Assembly: GCF_002263495.1 (NCBI RefSeq)
Contig: NZ_CP022753.1
Span: 5,084,001 to 5,148,000 of the forward strand
Origin: Nocardiopsis gilva YIM 90087
Lineage (GTDB): Bacteria > Actinomycetota > Actinomycetes > Streptosporangiales > Streptosporangiaceae
DNA length: 64,000 bases
Direction of reading: 5' to 3'
The notes beneath the pieces are model-generated. The model saw only the letters and a program-made list of their open reading frames with translations, searched no databases and was not told the origin of the DNA. The translations under genes were made by a program, and so were the position numbers. This document shows positions 38,684 to 47,523 of the stretch, in pieces. Each line of letters starts with the position of its first letter. Position 1 is the first letter of the stretch.

Positions 38684-41600
38684 TCAGCCCGCCTCAGCGG
38701 CCAGCGCCTGCTCGGTTCCCGGTTCGGTGTCTGCCTCGGGTCCGCGACCTGTGTCCGCTTCGGAGTCCGCATCGCCCACGGTTTCGGCTTCGGATTCTGG
38801 AGGGGTATCGGCTTCGGAGGCGGCGGTCGTCGCGGATCCCGTGGAGACGCCTAGGCCCAGGCGCAGCATGATGGTCTGGGTGAGACCGGAGATGGTGCCA
38901 CCGCTGCGCAGCAGTTCCAGGGGCGGAATGTCGAACGCGTACTGCTGTCTCATCGTGGTCAGCAGCTCGGCCGCCATGAGCGAGTCGAGCCCGTACTCGT
39001 CGAGCCGCCTGTCCGGGTCGAGGCGGTCAGGATCGATGTGCATCACATCGGCGAGGAGCTCGGTCAGATGATCCATGATCACGGCGCGAGCCTCGTCGGT
39101 CGGCAGTTTGCTGAGCTCGGCGATGATGTCCTGCCGATCGGCCCCGGTAAGGTTCACGTCGCCGTCGAGCAGCATCCCGAAGCGGGGTGAAAGGAGCGAG
39201 GGCAGATTCCTTCTGGCCATCCCCCAATCGGTGCGATGAACGACGGCCACGTCGGCGTCGCGAAATCCCTGGATCAGGCCGTCGAGCACGCCCATCGCCC
39301 GCGTCGAGGTGACGGCTTCCGCGCCCAGGCCCTCCGCCACGGAGCTGAGCCCCTGGCGGGCGACGTATCCCACGTCGCCGATATGGCCCCATGCCACGGC
39401 CAGCCCTGGCAGGTGGCGGCTTCGCCGTCGGCGGATGAGCGCCTCGGTGTACAGATTGGCCGCCGCGTAGTTCGCCTGGAGAACGTTGCCGATGTTCGCG
39501 CTCTGCGAGGAATAGGTGCAGAACAGGTCGAGGTCACATCGACGGGTCAGCGAGTCGAGTGCCTGCAGCCCTCCCATCTTGGGTCGCAGTACCGAGGCGA
39601 TGCGATCGCCTGTCAGGTCGATGAATTCATCGTCGTCCAGTTCCATCGCGGCGTGCACGACCCCGCGCAGCTGGTACCCGTCGGCGTCGATCCGCCGCAG
39701 GACGTCCGCCATCGCGTCGGCGTCGGAGCAGTCGGCCGCGTAGGCGGTGGCCTGAACCCCTCCTTCGGCCAACTCCGCCAGCAGATCGGACGCCTCAGGC
39801 GCCTCGGCACCGCGGCGGGACACCAACGCGAGGTGGCGTGCGCCGCGCTCGGCAAGATGACGCGCGGTGGCCGCACCGAATCCGCCGAGTCCGCCGGTCA
39901 CCAGATAGGTGCCCTCGGCGTCCAGCTGCGGCGCGACCACCGTGCGACGACGAACGGAGACCGGCTCGCCCGGCTCGTCGAACGTGACGATGACCTTCCC
40001 TATGTGCCGTGAGTGCTGAAGAAGGGTGAACGCCTCCCGCACCCGGGCGGCGGGGTAGGCGGTGTAGGGCAATGGGCGGTACCGGCCGTCGTGGATCCGC
40101 TGGGTGACGTGGGACCACACGCCGCGCGCGTAGTCGGGGCGGTCGAGCAGGGCATTGAGGTCGACGCCGCAGAAGGTCAGGTTGCGGTGGAAGGGCTTCA
40201 ACGGCAACGACCCGTCCATCATGATGTCGCGCTTGCCCAGTTCGATGAACCGGCCGCTGGGTTTGAGAAGTTCGAGCCCGCGGGCAATGGCCTCCCCGGC
40301 CAGGGAGTTGAGTACCACGTCGACGCCCTGGCCCCCCGTCAGCTCCATGACCTTCGGCACGAAGTCCAAGTCGCGGGAGTGGAGAACGTCGTCCACACCC
40401 ATGGACTTCAGGAGGCCGCGCTTGATCTCGCTGCCCGCCGTCACGATCACCCGCGCTCCCCTCTCGCGGGCGTACTGCAGAGCGGCCAGGCCGACGCCCC
40501 CGGTGCCACCGTGAACGAGGACCGTCTCGCCAGAGGCCAGCCGGGCGAGGTCGCCCAGCGCGTACTGCACCGTCGTGAACACCACCGGCGCGGTGGCGGC
40601 CTCGGCGAACGTCATGTGGTCAGGGATCCGGCTGACCGCGTGGGCCGCGGTGATCGTGTGGGAGGCGAGGGAGTTGGGTGCCAGGGCGAACACTCGGTCC
40701 CCCACCTCGAGGCCCTCCGCACCCGCCCCGACAGCGGTGACCACACCGGCACATTCCAGCCCCTGCCCCTGCTCGGTCAGCGTCCCCTCGACCGCTTCGG
40801 CCGGCAACAGGCCGATGGCCTGCATGACGTCGCGGTAGTTCAGTGCGGCGGCGCGCACCTCGATGCACACGCTTCCAGGAACAGGCTCGGGCCGGTCGGT
40901 CTCGACCCACTGCAAGTGGTAGCTCAAGCCGGGCTCGCGCACATCGAGCGCGAAGGCGTCCACCTCGGCGGAGGGAACTTCGGGGACATGCTCGATCTCG
41001 CGTGGCACGAAGCGGCCCCCGCGCGTCAGGACGATCTCATCTTCGGCTGTCTCCCCGAGCAGTTCGGTGACGAGCCGACGCGCGTCGACGTCCGTGTCAC
41101 CGCTCCGTTCCAGACTGATGCGGGTGATCCGCACGTCGGAGAGCTCATTGTCCAACGTCCGCGCCATACCCCACATCGCGGCGTCGAGCGGGGCTTCGGG
41201 CTTCTCCGGAGCGGGCATCGCGCCGCTGGGCCGCGTGACCACGACCAGTGACCGCACCATCGTCTCGCTCTGGTCACCTCGGGCCGCGACGATGGAGCGC
41301 ACGAGCTTCGCGCGCTGGACGGTCCGGGAGACACTGTCCGGCCCGGTCTCGTCCCGCTCCGCCAGCAGCAGAGTGATGGAGACGGTTTCCTCCTGTTCGG
41401 CAAGCAGGTCCGCCCAGGCGCCGGACTCGTCGGGAGCGACGACGGCCTGTGTTTTGGAACCCGCGGCTTCGGCAGCGGCCGCCACGGCGTTGGCCAGCGG
41501 GAGCTCCGCCTCGGCCTCGACCGCGATGAGCTGGCAGGGCGGATTCGAGACGGCGTCGGATCCCGTGGCCGCGGAATCGTCGGTTAGGGCGGCGTCCCCG

Positions 41601-44600
41601 GCGTGGAGAGAAGCCGCGCCGACCGGCGGAGGCGGCGCCTCCGCCCCGGTGGCGGCGAGCAGCACCGAGAAGTCGCTGTATCCCGGTTCCTCGGGGGAAC
41701 CGGTCTGGACGATGTTCTGGAAACCCGAACAGCGCAGCAGATCCGGCCACTGATCGCGGGCCAGCGCCTTTCCATGCGGTCGCAGCTCGGTATCGACGGC
41801 GTCCCAGTGGCTCTCCAACGTCCCGAACAGGCCGGTAAGCAGGAAGCGGTTATGGAACTCCACCGCCAGCAGCTGCCCGCCCTCGGCGAGGAGGGAGGCG
41901 ACGCGGGGCATCGCGGCGCCCATGTCACGGGCGGTGTGCAGGGCGTTGGCGGCCAGCACGAGGTCGTACCCGCCAGGCGTGAACCCCTGCTCCGCAGGGT
42001 CGGTGTCCAGGTCAAGGACCTGGTAGTCGACGAAATCGTAGGCCGCGAGGTTCTTCTGCGCCGCGGCGAAGAAGAACGGCGAGACATCGGTGAACGTGTA
42101 TCGCGTGCGCTCTGGGGGCAGGAGGGGCAGCACGGCCTGGGTGAACCCTCCCGTACCGGCCCCCACCTCCACCACCCGTAGCGGCCGGTCGGTCGGCCAA
42201 GCGGCCACGATCTGCTCTATGAGTGCTTGTGCCAACTGGTAGCAGAAGCGGTTGGGCGGAGATGTAGCGAACAACTGGCGAACAATTTCACCGGTGCTCT
42301 CGTCGGCGAGCAGTTCCAGGGGGTCGCGCTCACCGCTCGCTATCTCGGGAAAGTGGCGCAACTGGTGGAGGAGGAAGACGAGGATGTTCGCGTACGACGG
42401 CTGGTCGTGAACGAGCTCGTAGACGGCGTGCGGCTCGTCGGCTTCAGAGGGAATCACCCGCACCTCTCCACAGGGGAGTGACTCCACAAAGTCGTGGGCG
42501 TCGGGGGAGGAGGCCAGAGTCTCCAGCATCCGGAATGAGGCATTGGGCAGGCCGGTCCGTGCTTCCTCCCACGTGATGCCTTCTCGGGCGCGAGGTGCCA
42601 CCGCGAGGAGGGTCTGAATACCGAATCGCGCGATGATCGGGGAGACACGTTCGACAAAGCGCGCGTACTCCCCTCCAGGCCAGGTGTCGCGTACATCGTC
42701 CATGCGACGGGCGGCACGGGCGGCGAGGAGTTCCGGCTCCGGCAGCGGCGAGACATCGGCGGGCTGGTCCGGGTGGGGAGCGGCGCGCACCACGGTGTGC
42801 TGCACCGCCACCGGTCGTTTCCGCTGACCGGTGACACGCCGTACGCGTACCCCGGACAACTCCACGGTGACCGCGCCCTGTTCGTCGGTCACGCTGATGT
42901 CGCAGCACATTTCTCCCTGAATGCGTGTGCGGTCGCGCACCCGCACCCATCCCCTGTCGGCCGGTGTGCGCCACACTCTCGCGGTGCCGATCGATGCGAC
43001 CAGAAAGGGCTCATCTCGCGCCGTCTGTTCGATCAGTGGGGCGACCGCCTGCAGGGCGCCGTCGAAGAGTGCCGGGTGCACCTCCATACCCTGCTCGTCG
43101 GCATCGTGGTGATAGGCCGCGATGACTTCGGCACTGCCGCCCCACAGGTCCTGCAGCACCTGGAATCGGTGGCCGTACTGCAGGAACCCCTCCTGGGCGA
43201 CCCGCTCGTAGTGCTCGGCACCGCTGACGTGGCGCTCGCACCGCACCCGGATGGCGGTCACGTCCAGGGGCGGGGGCGCCTGTCCGAGCAGGCGGCGCAC
43301 CCGGCCGTGGGCGTGCTGGCGCGGTCGGCCATCATGTTTCTCGGAACTGGCGATGCGCATGGCGCCGTCGTTGGGCGAGAGCGATGTCCGCAGGCGCACA
43401 CGGGTCGCCTCGGCCCAGGGGATGACCAGGGGTTGGGTGAACTCCCAGTTGTATGCCTCAACCGGGTGGTCGAGCGCGCGTCGGCCCGCGCTCAGCGCCA
43501 TTTCGATGTAGCCGGCGCCGGGGAAGATGACGGACCCGGTGATCTTGTGGTCGGCGATCCAGGGGACGATCGCGGGTTCGACCGGCCCTTCCCAGGTGGG
43601 GATGGCGGTGGGCAGCCGTGCTCCCAGCAACGGATGATCGAGAGGGCTGCCGGGGAGCCCGGCCCAGTGGTGGGGGGTTCCGTTCCAGTGGCGTTCGCGC
43701 TGCCAGGGGTAGGAGGGAAGATCCACCGCCCGCCCCGGACGCCGGAAGAACGTCGATCTCCAGTCGATGTCAGCCCCTGCCGCGATGAGAGGTGTGACGG
43801 CGGCATCCATCGATTGGACGGCGCCGGTGTCGCGGCGCAGGGTGGCGGTGACCGTGTAGCGCCTGTGCGGCGATCCGGCGGTGACGCGCCGCAGGTAGGC
43901 ACACAGGATCGGGTGGGGGCCGACCTCGGCGAAGACGCCGATCCCCGAGTCCCGCAGCCGATCAGCGGCCGCGGCGAACAGAACCGCGTCGCGGACCCCG
44001 TGCCACCAGTACTCGGGCGTCAGCTCGGCTCCCTCGATCAGGTCCCCGGTCACCGTGGAGGCCAGCGGGATGCGCCCCGAAGTCGGAGCCAATCCATCGA
44101 GGGCCCGGAGCAGCGGCTCGCGGATCGGGTCCATGGCCGGGCTGTGAAAGGCGTAGTCCAGGTCAAGCCGCTGCACGAACACGCCCCGTTGTTCCAGTTC
44201 CTCGGTGAGGGCCGTGATCTGCGCGCCCGTCCCCGCGAGGGTGACGTCGCGGTCGCTGTTGACCCCGGCGATCTCCACCCCGGGGAATCGCTCCACCAGC
44301 GTCTCGGACTCCTGCGCGGACAGGCTGACGGCCAGCATGCGACCGCTTCCGGCCGTGGGGGCCTGCGCCTCGCTCCGTGCGGCCACCACCCAGGCGGCCT
44401 GGCGCAGGCTGAGCATGCCCGCTCCCCATGCCGCGGCGACCTCACCCACGCTGTGCCCGATGACCGCGGCAGGGCGGATGCCCCATGCTTCCAGAGCGCG
44501 GGTCAGCCCCACCTGCACGGCGAACAGCATCGGTTGAGCGACCTCAGTGCGGCCCAAGCCCCACTCGTCGCGCGGCCGTGCCATCACCTCGGACACCGAC

Positions 44601-46399
44601 CACCCCAGGTAGCGCCCCAGCTCGGCGTCGGCCTCGGCCACCGCCTCGGCGAACACGGGGTCGACGGCCAGGAGATCCGCGCCCATCCCCGCCCATTGGG
44701 AGCCGTTGCCGCTGTACACGAACGCCGTCCGGCCGTCGTCAGCGGCAGGCGTGCTCGTGGCGGATTCAGCCGCCCTGAGCTTCCCAGCGGCCTCGTCACC
44801 GCTGCCAGCCAGCACCGCGAGGCGGTACGGGTGCTTGCCCCGGCGGACACACGACGTGTAGGCGACGTCGTAGAACTCCCCGGAGTCGGCCGTGGCCACC
44901 CGATCCGCCATCCGTTCGGCGGCCACGGCCAGGGCCTTGGGGCTGCGCGCCGAGACCACGATCGGTAGGGCGGTGGCCGAGTCCGGATCGGCAGCGGAAT
45001 CCCCGGTGGAGTCGGGTGCGCCGGTGGTCTCCTCCCGGTCGTGTGCGGAGGGCGCGCCGGCCTGCTCGTCCGTCGGGGAATCCGATGGGGTTTCGGCCGG
45101 GGCGGCGACGATGAGGTGGGCGTTCGCGCCTCCGAACCCGAAGGAGTTCACGCCGGCCGTGCGACGTTCCGCGGCGAGGGGCTCGACCGCGCAGGGTTCG
45201 ACCGCCGGAGCCAGCCCTAATCCGTCGAAGTCGATGTCGGGGTTGAGTGGTGAGGCGTGCAGCGACGCGGGAATCCGGCCGCGGCGCAGCACGAGCAGTG
45301 TCTTGAACAGCCCCGCCATGCCTGAGGCCGGCTCGAGGTGGCCCATGTTGGACTTGATCGATCCCACCGGTAGCGGGCATGAGCGGCGCCGTCCCAGAGC
45401 GCGCCCGAGGGCCCGGCACTCGAAGGGATCCCCCACCAGGGTTCCGGTCCCGTGTGCCTCCATGTAGACCAGCTCGTCCGGATCCACCCCGGCCCGTTCG
45501 TACACCGTGCGCAGGAGGTCCTCCTGCGCATCGGGGTTGGGCAACGCGAGTCCGGCGGTGCGGCCGTCGCTGTTGGACCCCCACCCCACCAGCACGCCGT
45601 GAATCCGGTCACCGTCGGCCACCGCGTCTTCCAGCCGTTTGAGCACGACCATGCCGCCGCCCTCGGCACGCACGAAGCCGTCTGCCTCGGCCGAGAACAC
45701 CGCACACCGACCTTTCGGTGAGAGCATGGCGGCTTGGGAGAACGCGATGTAGACGGCCGGGCTGAGCAGGACGTTCACCCCGCCCGCTAGCGCCACCCCG
45801 CCGTCGGACGCCACCTGTCGGCAGGCCCGCTCCAAAGCGATCAGCGACGAGGAGCAGGCGGTATCCACCGCCATGCTGGGCCCGCGCAGGTCGAAGACGT
45901 GGGAGAGCCGGTTGGCCGCGATCGAGTGCGTCGCACCCGGCGCCGCGTAGGGACCGATCGCCTGCGGAGACATCATCTGCAGCCCGCCGTAGGACACGTC
46001 GGAGATGCCCACGAACACCCCGGTGTCGGTACCGGCCAGGCGGGCCGGGTCGATCGCGGCGTCGTCCACGGCCTCGGCCGTCATCTCCAGCAGCAACCGG
46101 TGCTGCGGATCCATCTGCTCGGCCTCTTTCGGAGAGATCCCGAAGTAGTCGGCATCGAACAGGGAGATGTCGTCCAGGAAGGCTCCCGCCGCCGTGTAGC
46201 TCCTGCCGACCCGCGGCATCGCCTCGTCCACGAACCGAGCCGCCTCGAACCGGTCATCGGGCACCCGCCCGACCAGGTCACGCCCTTCCTCCAGAGCCGC
46301 CCACAGCGTGTCCAGGTCGTTGATACCGCCCGGCAGCCGACACCCGGCACCGACGATCGCGATCGCTGGATGGCCGCCCCCGTCGACGATCCTCCCCAT
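38684..46399 (-). CDS. iterative highly reducing type I PKS 2 (KS-AT-DH-cMT-ER-KR-ACP)
   Basis: A 2571-residue paralog of PKS 1 with the same domain order. KS: Cys182, His316, His354. AT: GHSVGE Ser650 and YAFHS 749-753 (malonyl type). DH: His951 in DHKITGSVIFP, Asp1113 in FDGALQ. cMT: EVGAGTGG about 1411-1418, then YTFTDVSPFF. ER: VLVHGGTGGVG. KR: GGLGGFG 2169-2175, ELDD, Tyr2311 in NYAAAN. ACP: Ser2473 in YGLDSLM. 69 of 80 residues match PKS 1 at 21-100 without a gap; the most diverged parts are the KS-AT linker and the stretch between DH and cMT, so the two may differ in chain length or starter. No thioesterase; an acidic Glu/Thr/Ala tail of about 55 residues. The start at 46399 follows GGGAGGGG. 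It converges with the MMPL gene. Confidence 0.95.
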   Translation of the reverse strand: MGRIVDGGGHPAIAIVGAGCRLPGGINDLDTLWAALEEGRDLVGRVPDDRFEAARFVDEAMPRVGRSYTAAGAFLDDISLFDADYFGISPKEAEQMDPQHRLLLEMTAEAVDDAAIDPARLAGTDTGVFVGISDVSYGGLQMMSPQAIGPYAAPGATHSIAANRLSHVFDLRGPSMAVDTACSSSLIALERACRQVASDGGVALAGGVNVLLSPAVYIAFSQAAMLSPKGRCAVFSAEADGFVRAEGGGMVVLKRLEDAVADGDRIHGVLVGWGSNSDGRTAGLALPNPDAQEDLLRTVYERAGVDPDELVYMEAHGTGTLVGDPFECRALGRALGRRRSCPLPVGSIKSNMGHLEPASGMAGLFKTLLVLRRGRIPASLHASPLNPDIDFDGLGLAPAVEPCAVEPLAAERRTAGVNSFGFGGANAHLIVAAPAETPSDSPTDEQAGAPSAHDREETTGAPDSTGDSAADPDSATALPIVVSARSPKALAVAAERMADRVATADSGEFYDVAYTSCVRRGKHPYRLAVLAGSGDEAAGKLRAAESATSTPAADDGRTAFVYSGNGSQWAGMGADLLAVDPVFAEAVAEADAELGRYLGWSVSEVMARPRDEWGLGRTEVAQPMLFAVQVGLTRALEAWGIRPAAVIGHSVGEVAAAWGAGMLSLRQAAWVVAARSEAQAPTAGSGRMLAVSLSAQESETLVERFPGVEIAGVNSDRDVTLAGTGAQITALTEELEQRGVFVQRLDLDYAFHSPAMDPIREPLLRALDGLAPTSGRIPLASTVTGDLIEGAELTPEYWWHGVRDAVLFAAAADRLRDSGIGVFAEVGPHPILCAYLRRVTAGSPHRRYTVTATLRRDTGAVQSMDAAVTPLIAAGADIDWRSTFFRRPGRAVDLPSYPWQRERHWNGTPHHWAGLPGSPLDHPLLGARLPTAIPTWEGPVEPAIVPWIADHKITGSVIFPGAGYIEMALSAGRRALDHPVEAYNWEFTQPLVIPWAEATRVRLRTSLSPNDGAMRIASSEKHDGRPRQHAHGRVRRLLGQAPPPLDVTAIRVRCERHVSGAEHYERVAQEGFLQYGHRFQVLQDLWGGSAEVIAAYHHDADEQGMEVHPALFDGALQAVAPLIEQTARDEPFLVASIGTARVWRTPADRGWVRVRDRTRIQGEMCCDISVTDEQGAVTVELSGVRVRRVTGQRKRPVAVQHTVVRAAPHPDQPADVSPLPEPELLAARAARRMDDVRDTWPGGEYARFVERVSPIIARFGIQTLLAVAPRAREGITWEEARTGLPNASFRMLETLASSPDAHDFVESLPCGEVRVIPSEADEPHAVYELVHDQPSYANILVFLLHQLRHFPEIASGERDPLELLADESTGEIVRQLFATSPPNRFCYQLAQALIEQIVAAWPTDRPLRVVEVGAGTGGFTQAVLPLLPPERTRYTFTDVSPFFFAAAQKNLAAYDFVDYQVLDLDTDPAEQGFTPGGYDLVLAANALHTARDMGAAMPRVASLLAEGGQLLAVEFHNRFLLTGLFGTLESHWDAVDTELRPHGKALARDQWPDLLRCSGFQNIVQTGSPEEPGYSDFSVLLAATGAEAPPPPVGAASLHAGDAALTDDSAATGSDAVSNPPCQLIAVEAEAELPLANAVAAAAEAAGSKTQAVVAPDESGAWADLLAEQEETVSITLLLAERDETGPDSVSRTVQRAKLVRSIVAARGDQSETMVRSLVVVTRPSGAMPAPEKPEAPLDAAMWGMARTLDNELSDVRITRISLERSGDTDVDARRLVTELLGETAEDEIVLTRGGRFVPREIEHVPEVPSAEVDAFALDVREPGLSYHLQWVETDRPEPVPGSVCIEVRAAALNYRDVMQAIGLLPAEAVEGTLTEQGQGLECAGVVTAVGAGAEGLEVGDRVFALAPNSLASHTITAAHAVSRIPDHMTFAEAATAPVVFTTVQYALGDLARLASGETVLVHGGTGGVGLAALQYARERGARVIVTAGSEIKRGLLKSMGVDDVLHSRDLDFVPKVMELTGGQGVDVVLNSLAGEAIARGLELLKPSGRFIELGKRDIMMDGSLPLKPFHRNLTFCGVDLNALLDRPDYARGVWSHVTQRIHDGRYRPLPYTAYPAARVREAFTLLQHSRHIGKVIVTFDEPGEPVSVRRRTVVAPQLDAEGTYLVTGGLGGFGAATARHLAERGARHLALVSRRGAEAPEASDLLAELAEGGVQATAYAADCSDADAMADVLRRIDADGYQLRGVVHAAMELDDDEFIDLTGDRIASVLRPKMGGLQALDSLTRRCDLDLFCTYSSQSANIGNVLQANYAAANLYTEALIRRRRSRHLPGLAVAWGHIGDVGYVARQGLSSVAEGLGAEAVTSTRAMGVLDGLIQGFRDADVAVVHRTDWGMARRNLPSLLSPRFGMLLDGDVNLTGADRQDIIAELSKLPTDEARAVIMDHLTELLADVMHIDPDRLDPDRRLDEYGLDSLMAAELLTTMRQQYAFDIPPLELLRSGGTISGLTQTIMLRLGLGVSTGSATTAASEADTPPESEAETVGDADSEADTGRGPEADTEPGTEQALAAEAG

Positions 46400-46687
46400 G
46401 GACCCCTCCCCCGTGCACGTTGACCGATGGCAGCGACGAATGCGCCTCACCGCCAGCAATGACCACTTTGTGCGTCTACGAGGCTACGTACGGCACTGTG
46501 CACTGCCCAGGGGTGCAGCCCGGATCGACGCGAACCTGAGGGGAAAGGTCACGCCCGAAAAGCGCCCAGCGAGGGCAAGGGAGAGGGAGGGACGCAGAAC
46601 CGGCGGATGGGACCGGGCGTGCACGCGTCACGCGGACGCTGCCTCGGCACCGGCGCCACTACTCCTCGGCAGCGACCGGCGGCCGCC
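46400..46687. other. upstream region of PKS 2, no gene seen
   Basis: 288 bases between the PKS 2 start and the stop of the lipoprotein gene. It should hold the PKS 2 promoter. No gene, RNA or clear repeat was recognised. Confidence 0.5.
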
Positions 46688-47419
46688 TCAGCGCTTGTAC
46701 TTCTTGGTGTTCATGGACTCGGCGACCTTGTCGTACAGGGCGGAGTACTGGCTGTCGACGGACCAGGCGTAGACGGCGATGTCGCTCAACGGCAGGAGCC
46801 ACAGCCGGACCTCGAAGGTGTCGTTGTTCTCGCAGGTCACGGTCCACGCCCGGTAGTTCGCCTTGAGGCCGTCCGCGAGGTAGACGAGACCTGGCTTGAG
46901 ACCTTCATTCTCCACGAGGGGCTGGAGCTTTTGGCTCTTGACCTTGACGTTGCCGTCCTCCCAGGTATTCAGGGAGCGGCAGGTGTCGGGGGCGGAGGCC
47001 CAGCCTTCGTCTTTGTCGAACGCCTGGTCCTTGGTGGGCCACTTGTTCGGGTCCTTCTTGGCGACCTTGGGCAGCACCTGGAGGGACCCGTAACCGCACT
47101 TGGACTCACCGGGCGGTCGCATGCACAGGGTGCCGTTGGACTTGTCAGTCTGCCAGCCCTCGGGGGCGTTGATCGTGATCTTCTGGATCCCGGCCTTGGA
47201 GAACCCCTCGGGGGCCGGGGCCTCGGCGGCGGGAACGACCCCGCTGTAAGTGGCGTCGGCCTTGGGAGCGCCGTCGCCGGAGCCGTCCGAGGAATCGCCG
47301 CCCGCGCATCCGGCCGCGACCAGCGTCAACGCCGTGGCGGCCGCTGCGAGAGCCGGGAGGGAAAAGACCCTGCCTGTGGGGAAGAACCCAACGCGCGTGC
47401 GGCCGGACGTATCGGACAT
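46688..47419 (-). CDS. secreted lipoprotein of unknown function
   Basis: A 243-residue protein with a signal peptide (basic start, then SLPALAAAATALTLVAAGC) ending in a lipobox whose cysteine would be lipidated. A Gly/Ser/Asp linker follows, then a globular domain containing ITINAPEGWQTDKSNGTLCM and a conserved-looking set of cysteines, probably disulfide-bonded outside the cell. It starts at ATG 47419 after GAGAGGGAA. The family was not recognised. It lies upstream of PKS 2 on the same strand, with 288 bases between, so a link to the PKS system is possible but unproven. Confidence 0.85.
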   Translation of the reverse strand: MSDTSGRTRVGFFPTGRVFSLPALAAAATALTLVAAGCAGGDSSDGSGDGAPKADATYSGVVPAAEAPAPEGFSKAGIQKITINAPEGWQTDKSNGTLCMRPPGESKCGYGSLQVLPKVAKKDPNKWPTKDQAFDKDEGWASAPDTCRSLNTWEDGNVKVKSQKLQPLVENEGLKPGLVYLADGLKANYRAWTVTCENNDTFEVRLWLLPLSDIAVYAWSVDSQYSALYDKVAESMNTKKYKR

Positions 47420-47523
47420 GCGATTCCCTCTCTCGGCGCCGGGGGTGACCTTCCGACGATATCGGGAGGACTCGGCATAGTGCGCCATCGCCCGCGTACC
47501 GTCCCGGCCACTAGCCTGTGGGC

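Noticed and set aside
28217-46399. Enediyne or polyunsaturated fatty acid PKS
   Set aside because: Domain order includes AT, cMT and ER in one chain with a single ACP, and no PPTase, TE or warhead genes are present; it fits highly reducing iterative PKSs instead.
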